From the NCBI GenBank assembly GCA_028280455.1, contig JANQLT010000036.1:1-36286 (forward strand): a DNA stretch of 36,286 nucleotides. The letters run 5' to 3'. The notes under the pieces are model-generated. The model ran no database searches. It saw only the letters and a list, made by a program, of their open reading frames with translations, and had not been told where the DNA came from. Below are positions 21,194 to 28,696 of this stretch, piece by piece (position 1 is the stretch's first letter; each line of letters opens with the position of its first letter). Made by a program: the position numbers and the translations under genes. This DNA is from Kiloniellales bacterium (GTDB lineage: Bacteria; Pseudomonadota; Alphaproteobacteria; Kiloniellales; JAKSDN01).

Positions 21194-21924
21194 GCCTGCG
21201 CTCGCGCCAGAGCCTCCTGCACCTGCAGATGGGCCAGGAGGTGATCTACCTGATCTTCACGGTCTCCCTGATGGCCGCCTTCCTGCTGGCGCTCTACGCG
21301 CTGCACCTGGAGCGCAAGCTGGTGCCGGTGGTGACCGAGATCGAAGCGCCCCCGGCCGAGCCTGAGCCGCGGCCGCTCGACCTGACGCCGATCAAGCCCG
21401 CGCCCAACCCGGGCATCGCGCTGCAGGCCGAGCCCGATCCGGCCTCGGAGCTGCCGCCGATCCTGGCGCTGACCGAGGCCGAGGGCTACTTCTTCGAGCT
21501 GGGCTCGGCCGCGCTCACCGACTCCTTCGTCGACAAGCTGCGCGGCGAGCTGGTGCCGCGGCTGGCCGAGGCCGCCTCGCGCTACCGGATCGACGTCATC
21601 GAGGTGGTCGGCCACACCGACGAGGTGCCCCTGCGCGCCCGCGCCTCGAGCCTCGACCGCGACCTGCTCGACTACCTGCAGGGCGTGCCGCTCGGCGGCG
21701 ATCTCGCGGTCTCCGACAACGTCGGCCTCGGCATGGCGCGGGCCGCCGCCGTCGCCCGCGAGCTGATCGCCGATCCGCGCCTCGGGCCTTACAGCATCCT
21801 GCCGCTCTCCGCCGGCCAGGCGATCGATCTCGGCGAGCGCCTGGCCGAGAGCCGCGTCGAGAAGGACATCCGCGAGCGCCGCCGCATCGAAATCCGCATG
21901 CGACGGCGGGCGCAGGGTGGGTGA
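21190..21924 (+). CDS. MotB/ZorB-like protein with OmpA-type peptidoglycan-binding domain
   Basis: The 244 residues have one membrane helix near the N-terminus (about 18-40, VIYLIFTVSLMAAFLLALYAL), a proline-rich linker (about 50-95) and an OmpA-like domain. That domain shows YFFELGSAALTD, IEVVGHTDEVPL, NVGLGMARAAAVARELI and a final KDIRERRRIEIRMRR, the usual peptidoglycan-binding elements. MotB and ZorB need an acidic residue at the start of the helix; here the only candidate is Glu17 in QMGQEVIYL. A cluster of basic residues precedes the helix, so the N-terminus is cytoplasmic. It should anchor the MotA-like partner to the cell wall. A role as a general envelope stator is as possible as a Zorya-like defence role. 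Confidence 0.75.
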   Translation: MSLRSRQSLLHLQMGQEVIYLIFTVSLMAAFLLALYALHLERKLVPVVTEIEAPPAEPEPRPLDLTPIKPAPNPGIALQAEPDPASELPPILALTEAEGYFFELGSAALTDSFVDKLRGELVPRLAEAASRYRIDVIEVVGHTDEVPLRARASSLDRDLLDYLQGVPLGGDLAVSDNVGLGMARAAAVARELIADPRLGPYSILPLSAGQAIDLGERLAESRVEKDIRERRRIEIRMRRRAQGG

Positions 21925-21952
21925 GGTCGGAGCGCTTCTCTAAACCTGTAAG

Positions 21953-22077
21953 TGGGCACGGATGGACACGGACAACACACGGATTCACACGGATAACACA
22001 TAGAAAACAAAAAGTTATTGGTTTTGGTTTCTTGTTATCCGTGTTCATCCGTGTGTTATCCGTGTTCATCCGTGTCA
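21953..22077. repeat. ATCCGTGT-type hairpin repeat, copy 3, with both arms duplicated
   Basis: The right arm contains TTATCCGTGTTCATCCGTGT twice in tandem, the second copy ending GTGTCA at 22077. The left arm is likewise doubled (CACGGATGGACACGGACAA, then CACACGGATTCACACGGATAA). The centre is A+T-rich, around AAAACAAAAAGTTATTGG. It lies 29 bases past the MotB-like gene and may end its transcript. From here to 22273 no gene is seen. Confidence 0.8.
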
Positions 22078-22273
22078 GGCTTTTCGGTTGTTCGGAGCCA
22101 GCCGTCGCGGTCCCGGACAAGCTGGTCTCTGTCTAGCCCGCACCAGCGGGCACAGGGTGGGTGAGGGCGAATAATCACCAGCGAGCGACGCTTTCGGGAT
22201 GGCTGTCGCTTTTGCGAAATCCTATGCGACGCGGCCGGCCTAGCATGCCGGCCAAAGAGCGAGGGAGGCGAGG

Positions 22274-23797
22274 ATGGCACGGGCGTCCGCGACGCGCGCC
22301 AGACGGGAGCAACGGGCCAGGTCTGCGGGTCTGGCCGCGCCGGCGCCGATCGTGCGCAAGCTGCCGACGATCGACGTCATCGACGAGGAGCAGCTTCAGC
22401 GGCTCGAGGACCAGGCCGACTGGCTGATCCAGGAGATCGGCATCGAGTTCCGGCAGGACCCCGAGGCCCTGCGCATCTGGCGCGAGGCCGGCGCCGACGT
22501 CCGGGAGACCCGGGTCCGGCTGCCCAAGGGCATGGCGCGCGCGCTCTGCAAGACCGCGCCGGCGCAGTTCACCCAGCAGGCCCGCAACCCGGCGCGCAGC
22601 GTCGTGATCGGCGGCGACAACGTCGTCTTCGCGCCGGTCTACGGCCCGCCCTTCGTGCGCGACCTGGAAGGCGGCCGGCGCTACGGCGCCTTCGAGGACT
22701 TCGAGAAGCTGGTCAAGCTGGTCGCTTCCTTGCCGGCGCTGAACCACGGCGGCCTGGTGATCTGCGAGCCCTGCGACCTACCGGTCAACAAGCGCCACCT
22801 CGACATGCTGCTCGCCCACATGCGCTATTCCGACAAGCCCTTCCTGGGCGCCATCACCGAGATGTCGCGGGCCGAGGACTCCGTCGAGATGGCCCGCGTG
22901 CTGTTCGGCGCCGAGTTCCTCGAGCAGCACTGCGTGATCATGGGCAACGTCAACACCAACTCGCCCTTGATGGTCGACAAGGTGGTGACCGAGGCGATCC
23001 GGACCTATTGCGGTGCCGGCCAGGGCATCGTCGTGGCGCCCTTCATCCTCGGCGGCGCCATGGGCCCGGTGACCACCGCCGCCGCCGTGTCGCAGGCCCT
23101 GGCCGAGGCCATGGTCTGCTGCGCCTTCAGCCAGCTCGTGCGGCCGGGCGCGCCCTTCGTGCTCGGCAACTTCCTCTCCTCGATGAGCCTGAAGAGCGGC
23201 GCGCCGACCTTCGGCATGCCGGAGCCGGTGCTCTCGAACTTCGTCATCGGCCAGCTCGCCCGGCGGCTCGAGCTGCCGCTGCGTTGCGGCGGCGCGCTCA
23301 CCGCCTCCAAGCTGCCCGATGCCCAGGCCGCCTACGAGAGCGCCGACTCCCTGCAGTCGACCGTGCTCGGCGGCGCGAACTTCGTGCTGCACTCGGCCGG
23401 CTGGCTGGAGTCCGGCCTGGTGACCAGCTTCGAGAAGCTGGTGCTCGACGCCGACCGCCTGGGCGCCTACCGCAAGCTGGTCGGCGGCCTGGACACGGAC
23501 GACAACGCGCTGGCCCGCGACGCCTACGAGGAGGTCGAGCCGGCCGGCCACTTCCTCGGCTGCGGCCACACCATGCGCAACTACGAGACCGCCTTCTACG
23601 AGGCGGTCCTGTCGGACTCCGAGAGCTTCGAGCAGTGGAGCGACAACGGCGGCAAGGACGCCGCCCAGCGCGCCTCCGAGCGCTGCAAGGCCCTGCTCGA
23701 AGCCTACCAGGCGCCGCCGCTGGACGAGGCCAAGGCCGAGGAGCTCGAGGCCTTCGTCGCCCGGCGCAAGGAGAGCATGGACGACGCCTGGTACTAG
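22274..23797 (+). CDS. Trimethylamine methyltransferase (MttB) family protein, non-pyrrolysine
   Basis: MttB-superfamily enzymes move a methyl group from a quaternary or tertiary amine to a corrinoid protein. The 507 residues match the non-pyrrolysine branch represented by the glycine betaine methyltransferase MtgB. LEDQADWLIQEIGIEFRQDP and VRLPKGMARALCKTAP open the protein. DKPFLGAITEMSRAEDSVEM, GNVNTNSPLMVD, PFILGGAMGPVTTAAAVSQALAE and GGALTASKLPDAQAAYES form the barrel core. There is no in-frame TAG, so pyrrolysine is not used. The ATG at 22274 has GGAGGCGAGG upstream. No corrinoid protein, reactivase or tetrahydrofolate methyltransferase is in the window, so partners must be elsewhere. 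The Nudix gene on the other strand shares its stop region. The likely substrate is a betaine-type compound; this is inferred from the family. Confidence 0.85.
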   Translation: MARASATRARREQRARSAGLAAPAPIVRKLPTIDVIDEEQLQRLEDQADWLIQEIGIEFRQDPEALRIWREAGADVRETRVRLPKGMARALCKTAPAQFTQQARNPARSVVIGGDNVVFAPVYGPPFVRDLEGGRRYGAFEDFEKLVKLVASLPALNHGGLVICEPCDLPVNKRHLDMLLAHMRYSDKPFLGAITEMSRAEDSVEMARVLFGAEFLEQHCVIMGNVNTNSPLMVDKVVTEAIRTYCGAGQGIVVAPFILGGAMGPVTTAAAVSQALAEAMVCCAFSQLVRPGAPFVLGNFLSSMSLKSGAPTFGMPEPVLSNFVIGQLARRLELPLRCGGALTASKLPDAQAAYESADSLQSTVLGGANFVLHSAGWLESGLVTSFEKLVLDADRLGAYRKLVGGLDTDDNALARDAYEEVEPAGHFLGCGHTMRNYETAFYEAVLSDSESFEQWSDNGGKDAAQRASERCKALLEAYQAPPLDEAKAEELEAFVARRKESMDDAWY

Positions 23798-24246
23798 GTT
23801 TTCTGGCCGCTCTTCCGCGATTTCGCGAAGCGGGTGATGAGGGTGCCGAGCCGGGGCTCGTCGACGGCCTGGGCCGCCTCCTCGGCGGACATCCAGCGCC
23901 GGTGGCGCAGCATCATCTCCGGCCATTCCTCCTCGATCTTCTTGACCTGCATGGAGAAGAGGTCGACGCGGCAGAGATGCCCGCCCTTCAGCTCGCTCTT
24001 GCGGTAGAGGTAGCGGCCGAGGCGGCGCTTGGCGACCTTACCGGTGACGCCGGCCTCCTCGAAGGCCTCCTTGGCGGCCGACTCCTGGGCGCTCATGCCG
24101 TCCTCGATGTTGCCCTTGGGCGGCACCCAGCGGCCGGTCTCCGAGGAGGTGATCAGCAGGATCTCCAGCCGCTTGTGGTGGCGCCGATAGGGCAGCACGC
24201 CCGATTGCGGGATCGGCTTGAGGTCGTCGTCCTCGGCGTCCGCCAT
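23794..24246 (-). CDS. Nudix hydrolase
   Basis: Nudix enzymes hydrolyse nucleoside diphosphates linked to another group, often removing toxic or signalling nucleotides. The 150 residues contain the Nudix helix at GNIEDGMSAQESAAKEAFEEAGV (about 45-67). The metal-binding EAFEEAG is intact, but the earlier Glu of the consensus is Met and the Arg is Lys. That variant is common in the group resembling diphosphoinositol polyphosphate and diadenosine polyphosphate hydrolases. The flanking SGVLPYRRH and WMSAEEAAQAVDEPRLG fit the fold. The ATG at 24246 is the only sensible start. The gene is convergent with the MttB-family gene, and the stop codons share CTAG. The natural substrate is unknown. Confidence 0.88.
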   Translation of the reverse strand: MADAEDDDLKPIPQSGVLPYRRHHKRLEILLITSSETGRWVPPKGNIEDGMSAQESAAKEAFEEAGVTGKVAKRRLGRYLYRKSELKGGHLCRVDLFSMQVKKIEEEWPEMMLRHRRWMSAEEAAQAVDEPRLGTLITRFAKSRKSGQKT

Positions 24247-24487
24247 GGCCTGTCGCCTTCCCCTCGCAAACGAGGCCGGGCCGCCATCCCGGCGGAGACC
24301 GGTGGGCTCGGATCACGCGGTCCGTCGGCGCGCACGGCGGCCTTCGCGCCTACTCTAGACTCGCCGGCTCGGCGGACAAACTGGGTCTCCTCACAATGTG
24401 GCGAAGCGGCCATTGAAGGCTCGGCAAGGCGCGTGTCGGCCACTAGCATGGGCGCGGATCGACGAGCTTTCGGAGGCCGACCGCGCC

Positions 24488-25423
24488 ATGACGCAGGAGC
24501 GACCCGAGCCGACACGCCGCGCCCTGCTGGCGGGCCTCGCCGGCCTGGCGCTGCCGGCGGTGCCCGGCGCGCGCGCCTTGGCCGCCGGGCCCGCGTCGGT
24601 CGCCACCCGACCGATCCCGGCAAGCGGCGAGAGGATCCCGGTGATCGGCATGGGCACCTCGCGCACCTTCAACGTCGGCGACGACCCGGGCCTGCGCGAC
24701 GCCCGCACCGAGGTCCTGCGGGTCTTCTTCGAGGCCGGCGGCGGCATGATCGACTCCTCGCCCATGTACGGCTCTTCCGAGGCCGTGATCGGCTACGGCC
24801 TGGAGCGGCTGGGCATGCAGGAGACGCTGTTCTCCGCCACCAAGGTCTGGATCCGCTCGCAGGCCGAGGGCGTCGAGCAGATGGCGGAGTCGCGCCGGCT
24901 CTGGGGCCTGCCGCGCTTCGACCTGATGCAGATCCACAACCTGGTGAGCTGGGAGCGACACCTGGAGACGCTGCGGCGGGACAAGGCCGAGGGCCGGGCC
25001 CGCTACATCGGCATCACCACCTCGCACGGCCGGCGCCATCGCGAGCTGGAAGAGATCATGGCGCGCGAGCCGCTCGACTTCGTGCAGCTCAGCTACAACG
25101 TGCTGGACCGCGAGGTCGAGCGGCGACTGCTGCCCCTGGCCGCCGAGCGCGGCATCGCGGTGATCGTCAACCGGCCCTTCCGGCGCGGCGCCCTGTTCGA
25201 GCGGATCGGCGATGCGCCTTTGCCGGGCTGGGCCGCCGAGGTCGACTGCGAGAACTGGGCGCAGATCCTGCTCAAGTTCATCCTCTCGCACCCGGCCGTG
25301 ACCTGCGCCATCCCGGCGACCCGCCAGGTTGCGCACATGCGCGAGAACATGGGCGCGCAGATCGGCCGCATGCCCGACGAGTCCCTGCGCAAGCGGATGG
25401 CCGCCGCGGTCGAGGCCCTCTAG
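24488..25423 (+). CDS. Aldo/keto reductase family protein with Tat signal
   Basis: Aldo/keto reductases are NADPH-dependent TIM barrels that reduce carbonyls. The 311 residues start MTQERPEPTRRALLAGLAGLA and reach ARALA, a twin-arginine signal, so the enzyme should act in the periplasm. The catalytic tetrad is readable: Asp and Tyr in MIDSSPMYGSSE, Lys in FSATKVW and His in MQIHNLVSW. Later GRARYIGITTSHGRR, LDFVQLSYNVLDREVE and HPAVTCAIPATRQVAHMRENM match the cofactor end. The ATG at 24488 is preferred to an upstream in-frame start because it gives the signal directly and has GGAGG nearby. Export of an NADPH-binding protein implies loading before Tat transport, or an altered cofactor. It is followed 19 bases later by the DUF6064 gene. 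Confidence 0.85.
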   Translation: MTQERPEPTRRALLAGLAGLALPAVPGARALAAGPASVATRPIPASGERIPVIGMGTSRTFNVGDDPGLRDARTEVLRVFFEAGGGMIDSSPMYGSSEAVIGYGLERLGMQETLFSATKVWIRSQAEGVEQMAESRRLWGLPRFDLMQIHNLVSWERHLETLRRDKAEGRARYIGITTSHGRRHRELEEIMAREPLDFVQLSYNVLDREVERRLLPLAAERGIAVIVNRPFRRGALFERIGDAPLPGWAAEVDCENWAQILLKFILSHPAVTCAIPATRQVAHMRENMGAQIGRMPDESLRKRMAAAVEAL

Positions 25424-25442
25424 GCGGAGCGCCCCGCGCCCG

Positions 25443-26102
25443 ATGATCCTCTACGAGCGCGAGGTCTACCTCTCCCTCTTGGCGCGCTACAACGAGGCCC
25501 TCTGGCCGGCGCAGCTCCTCGCCCTGCTGCTCGGCCTGCTGGCGCTGGGCCTGCTGTGGCGGCCGCGGCGCGGCGGCGACCGCCTGGTCGCGGCGCTGCT
25601 GGCGGTTGCCTGGATCTGGGTCGGCGCCGGCTTCTTCCTGCGGCAGATGGCGAGCATCGACTACGCCGCGCCGCTCTTCGGCTGGCTCTTCGTCTTGCAG
25701 GGCCTGCTGCTCGCCTGGCGCGGCCTGCTGGCTGGCAGGCTTGGCGGCAAGCCCGGATGCAAGCTCGGCGGCAGCGCGAGTCCCGCTGCGACCCGGATCG
25801 GTCTCGGCCTGGCGGCCTTCGCCCTACTGGCCATGCCGCCGCTTGCCTGGCTCCTCGGACAGCCCTGGCCGGCGCTGCCGGTCTTCGGCCTGACGCCCGG
25901 CGCGACGGCCGTCTTCACGCTCGGCCTGCTCGTCGCCGCAAGAGGCCGCGCGCGCTGGCTCCTGGCGGCGGTCCCTATCGCCTGGTGCCTGCTCGGCGGC
26001 TTCCTCGCCTGGGAGCTGGCCTTGCCGGCGGCCTATCCGCTGCCGCTTGCCGGCCTTCTGGGCTTGGCGGCCCTGTTCCTCACTGGACGGCGTCCCGCCT
26101 AG
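25443..26102 (+). CDS. DUF6064-like integral membrane protein
   Basis: The 219 residues are mostly hydrophobic, with about seven membrane segments. The first follows YEREVYLSLLARYNEALWPAQ, the aromatic, YN- and WP-containing start that I associate with DUF6064. Later GFFLRQMASIDYAAPLFGWLFVLQG and the Pro/Leu-rich C-terminus fit the same family. The function of this family is not known. The gene begins 19 bases after the aldo/keto reductase, so they probably share a transcript, and the membrane protein may relate to the periplasmic reductase. Its stop codon overlaps that of the convergent J-domain gene within CTAG. Confidence 0.65.
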   Translation: MILYEREVYLSLLARYNEALWPAQLLALLLGLLALGLLWRPRRGGDRLVAALLAVAWIWVGAGFFLRQMASIDYAAPLFGWLFVLQGLLLAWRGLLAGRLGGKPGCKLGGSASPAATRIGLGLAAFALLAMPPLAWLLGQPWPALPVFGLTPGATAVFTLGLLVAARGRARWLLAAVPIAWCLLGGFLAWELALPAAYPLPLAGLLGLAALFLTGRRPA

Positions 26103-27298
26103 ACGAAGGCGCGCTCCAGCACGTGGCGCTTCAGGTTGGCCTCCTTGCAGAGCGCTTCGCGCCGCGGCTTCTCCTCGGGATCGGTCGTCAAGTCGGGATG
26201 GTGCACCTTCATGAAGCGTCGCCAGGCGGCGTGGATGGCCGTGCCGTCGGGACGCGCCTCGGCCGGGAAGCCGAAGAAGGAAAGCGCCTTCTCCTCCTCG
26301 CTGCGGTAGAGCCGCTCGGTCGCGGCCTCGGAGCGGAAGCGCGCGGCCGCTTCCTCCGCCTCGGCCTCGCGCTCTCGCACCAGGGACTGCAAGGCCGCGA
26401 GCAGGTCGTCGAGCGCGTCGAGCTGGCGGGCAACCGCGTCGCCGTCCAGGCCCGGGTCGATGGCGAGCGCCGTCTCGATGGCGTGGATATCCGCCAGCAC
26501 GGCCGCATCGCGGGGCCCCGGCGCGGCGGCCCGCTCGAGCGCCGCGCGCTGCGCCGCGATCTCGGCGGACAGCAGGTCGCGGCGCCGGGCCAGCCGCAGC
26601 CAGCGCTCGGCCTCGGCCCGGAAGGCGGCGACCTCGGCCTCCGAGAGGCTCGGCAGGCGGCCGAGCGCCGCCTTCACCCGGCCGGCCAGGGCGTCGTAGG
26701 CGGCGAGCGGCTTGGCGGAGGCTTGCGCCTCGTGGGCGTCCAGGAGGCCGCAGAGGGCGAAGAGACGCTTCGAGACCCTGCGCAGGCGCTCGAAGTCGCC
26801 GGCAAAGAACAGGAGCTGCAGCTCGTCGCGCTGGGCCGGCGCCAGGCGCGCGGTCAGGCTGTCGAAGGCCATCAGCAGGTCGATGACCTCGCCGAGCCGC
26901 GCTAGTTCCTCGGGCTCGCGGCGGCGGACCCGATCCGGGTCGCAGCCGACGCTGCGCAGGAACAGCGCCAGCGCCGCGACCGGGTCGCCGCTGTGGTCGC
27001 TGCGCTCCAGGAGCTGGCCCGGCACGAAGGCGAGGTCCAGCCAGTCGAACAGCTCGACCAGGGCGCGCCGGCGGAGCCGGCGCAGCAGCGGGTGGTTGAC
27101 CTCGTCGAAGGGCGGGCCCGCCGGCACCCGCTCGAAGGCGTAGGCCTCGGCCCCCGCCGGCGCGCTCGGCTGCGCCGCCTCGCGGCCGCCGAACAGCCGG
27201 GCGACCCGCCGGAACAGCAGCAGCAGGCGGAACCAGAGCCGGCGCAGCCGGGAGGGGCGCGGGCCGGCGTCCTCGAGCAGACCCGAATCGCTGGTCAT
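26099..27298 (-). CDS. J-domain protein with long helical N-terminal region
   Basis: J-domain proteins stimulate the ATPase of Hsp70 (DnaK). Only the last 65 of 399 residues are the J domain: LSFFGFPAEARPDGTAIHAAWRRFMKVHHPDLT, with the essential His367-Pro368-Asp369, then a helix KEANLKRHVLERAF. The rest is a charged all-helical region with coiled-coil potential (ERAAAPGPRDAAVLADIHAI, SLVREREAEAEEAAARFRSE). Near the start, RLRRLWFRLLLLFRRVARLFGG forms an amphipathic or membrane-associated helix. The N-terminal part matches nothing I can name, so its client is unknown. The ATG at 27298 lacks a clear ribosome site; an earlier in-frame start would overlap the divergent oxygenase leader. Confidence 0.75.
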   Translation of the reverse strand: MTSDSGLLEDAGPRPSRLRRLWFRLLLLFRRVARLFGGREAAQPSAPAGAEAYAFERVPAGPPFDEVNHPLLRRLRRRALVELFDWLDLAFVPGQLLERSDHSGDPVAALALFLRSVGCDPDRVRRREPEELARLGEVIDLLMAFDSLTARLAPAQRDELQLLFFAGDFERLRRVSKRLFALCGLLDAHEAQASAKPLAAYDALAGRVKAALGRLPSLSEAEVAAFRAEAERWLRLARRRDLLSAEIAAQRAALERAAAPGPRDAAVLADIHAIETALAIDPGLDGDAVARQLDALDDLLAALQSLVREREAEAEEAAARFRSEAATERLYRSEEEKALSFFGFPAEARPDGTAIHAAWRRFMKVHHPDLTTDPEEKPRREALCKEANLKRHVLERAFV

Positions 27299-27378
27299 CG
27301 GGCGATATTGGCATGGCCGGGGAGCGCGGAGTAGCATCCGGCCGAGCGATTCGCGCGAAGCATCATCACCTTGAGGCC

Positions 27379-27975
27379 ATGTCGACCCCCACATCCATGA
27401 CCAGACCGATGGGCCAGGTGCCCCGCTTGGAGACCTGGAAGCCGGCCGTCACTCTGCACGACGTCTTCAGCGCCGAGGAGTGCGACCGGATCATCGCCCT
27501 AGCCAGCGACCTGAGGCGCGGCCGCCTGCTCGGCGAGGAGCAGGCGGAGCGCTACCGCAACTGCGACGTCTCCTGGCTGGAGATGGATCAGGAGCAGAAC
27601 CGCTGGATCTACCAGCGGGCGCTCGACGTCGCCCGCCAGGCCAACGAGCAGCTCTTCAAGCTGGAGATCCTCGGCTTCACCGAGCGCTTCCAGATCATCA
27701 CCTACCGGCCCGGCGACCACATCGACTGGCACATCGACATCGGCCCGCGCGGCCAGAGCCTGCGCAAGATCTCCATGGTCATCCAGTTGAGCGACCCGGC
27801 GACCTACGAAGGCGGCGACTTCGAGTTCTTCGCCTTCTACAAGGCCGAGCGCATGCCCCGCGAGCGCGGCTCGGTCCTGGTCTTCCCGAGCTACCTGCTA
27901 CACCGGGTGAGCCCGGTCACCGCCGGCGAGCGCAAGTCCGTCGTCTGCTGGGTCGGCGGCCCGCACTACCGCTGA
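27379..27975 (+). CDS. 2-oxoglutarate/Fe(II)-dependent oxygenase, prolyl 4-hydroxylase type
   Basis: These enzymes hydroxylate proteins or small molecules with O2 and 2-oxoglutarate. The 198 residues carry the double-stranded beta-helix metal site: His118 and Asp120 in DHIDWHIDIG, and distal His175 in LLHRVSPV. Arg185 in GERKSVVCW is the 2-oxoglutarate anchor. YEGGDFEFF and GSVLVFPSYL are strongly conserved in P4H-like members. ATG 27379 is chosen as the family-like start, but its ribosome site is poorly spaced. ATG at 27397 or 27313 are alternatives with the same core. It is divergent from the J-domain gene. The substrate is unknown. Confidence 0.85.
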   Translation: MSTPTSMTRPMGQVPRLETWKPAVTLHDVFSAEECDRIIALASDLRRGRLLGEEQAERYRNCDVSWLEMDQEQNRWIYQRALDVARQANEQLFKLEILGFTERFQIITYRPGDHIDWHIDIGPRGQSLRKISMVIQLSDPATYEGGDFEFFAFYKAERMPRERGSVLVFPSYLLHRVSPVTAGERKSVVCWVGGPHYR

Positions 27976-27991
27976 AGCGGTCGCTCATTCA

Positions 27992-28105
27992 GTCATCCTC
28001 GGGCTTGACCCGAGGATCCACCAAGCCGCTGCACGGGACAGCGTGCGAGAGGGCGCCTGCGGTGCCACGGGTGACATGGATGCTCGGGTCAAGCCCGAGC
28101 ATGAC
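27992..28105. repeat. Paired-palindrome element with GTCAT/ATGAC ends, copy B
   Basis: Each end is itself a perfect palindrome: ATCCTCGGG-cttga-CCCGAGGAT on the left and ATGCTCGGG-tcaag-CCCGAGCAT on the right. The outer ends GTCAT and ATGAC are inverted, so the whole element is symmetric. It lies between the convergent oxygenase and hemerythrin genes and may end both transcripts. Copy A is at 15636-15766. Confidence 0.8.
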
Positions 28106-28138
28106 AAAGGGGACGGTGGGCCTCGGTCGGCGATCACC

Positions 28139-28696
28139 CTAGGTCGCCAGCTCGTCCCAGAGCATGATCTCGTTGCGCAGGACCTTGTAGCGCTCCTCGA
28201 CGCGGCCGCCGAACAGGGGGTCGACCATCTGCTCGACCTCGCGGTCGACCACGTCCCAGTCCTCGGCCGTGAGGTGGCGCTCGGCGAGCGGGAAGAAGGC
28301 CGTGTCCTCCATCTCCATGTGATAGCGGTAGCCGTCTAGGAAGGCGCGGGCGCTTTCGCCGAAGCCGCCGCTGGCGGGCTGGCCGCCGCGGATCACCTGG
28401 TGCACGGCGGCGGCGAAGTGCCGGGTGGTCTCCGCCAGCTTGCGGTGCTCGGCCTCCAGGTTGCCGACGGTCTCGGCGACCTCGGGCTTGCGAATCTGCA
28501 GCTGACGCAGGACCAGATCCTCTTTCGGGTGATGGCAGAGGTCGGGATAGGTCAGGCAGTACTCGACGATGGCATTGATGATGTCGAGATCGGCCTCCTC
28601 GCCGCGCTCCAGATGGACGACTTGCCGCTCGAGGGCGATCAGCAGCCGCTCGAGGTTGCGGTGGTCCTGGTTCAGGATCTCCATGACCGCGGACAT
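28139..28696 (-). CDS. Hemerythrin HHE-domain protein
   Basis: Hemerythrin domains are four-helix bundles that hold a di-iron site and sense or bind O2, NO or iron. The 185 residues supply the ligands: His12, His55/His56 with Glu59 (HHPKED), His84 (EAEHRK) and His126 with Glu130 (YRYHMEMED). The ligand set looks complete. The domain covers residues 1-140; a short helical tail (DVVDREVEQMVDPLFGGRV) follows. The ATG at 28696 follows AGGAGAGG. It is divergent from putA with 187 bases between them. Oxygen or NO sensing, or protection of iron enzymes, is the likely role. No signalling domain is attached. Confidence 0.88.
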   Translation of the reverse strand: MSAVMEILNQDHRNLERLLIALERQVVHLERGEEADLDIINAIVEYCLTYPDLCHHPKEDLVLRQLQIRKPEVAETVGNLEAEHRKLAETTRHFAAAVHQVIRGGQPASGGFGESARAFLDGYRYHMEMEDTAFFPLAERHLTAEDWDVVDREVEQMVDPLFGGRVEERYKVLRNEIMLWDELAT

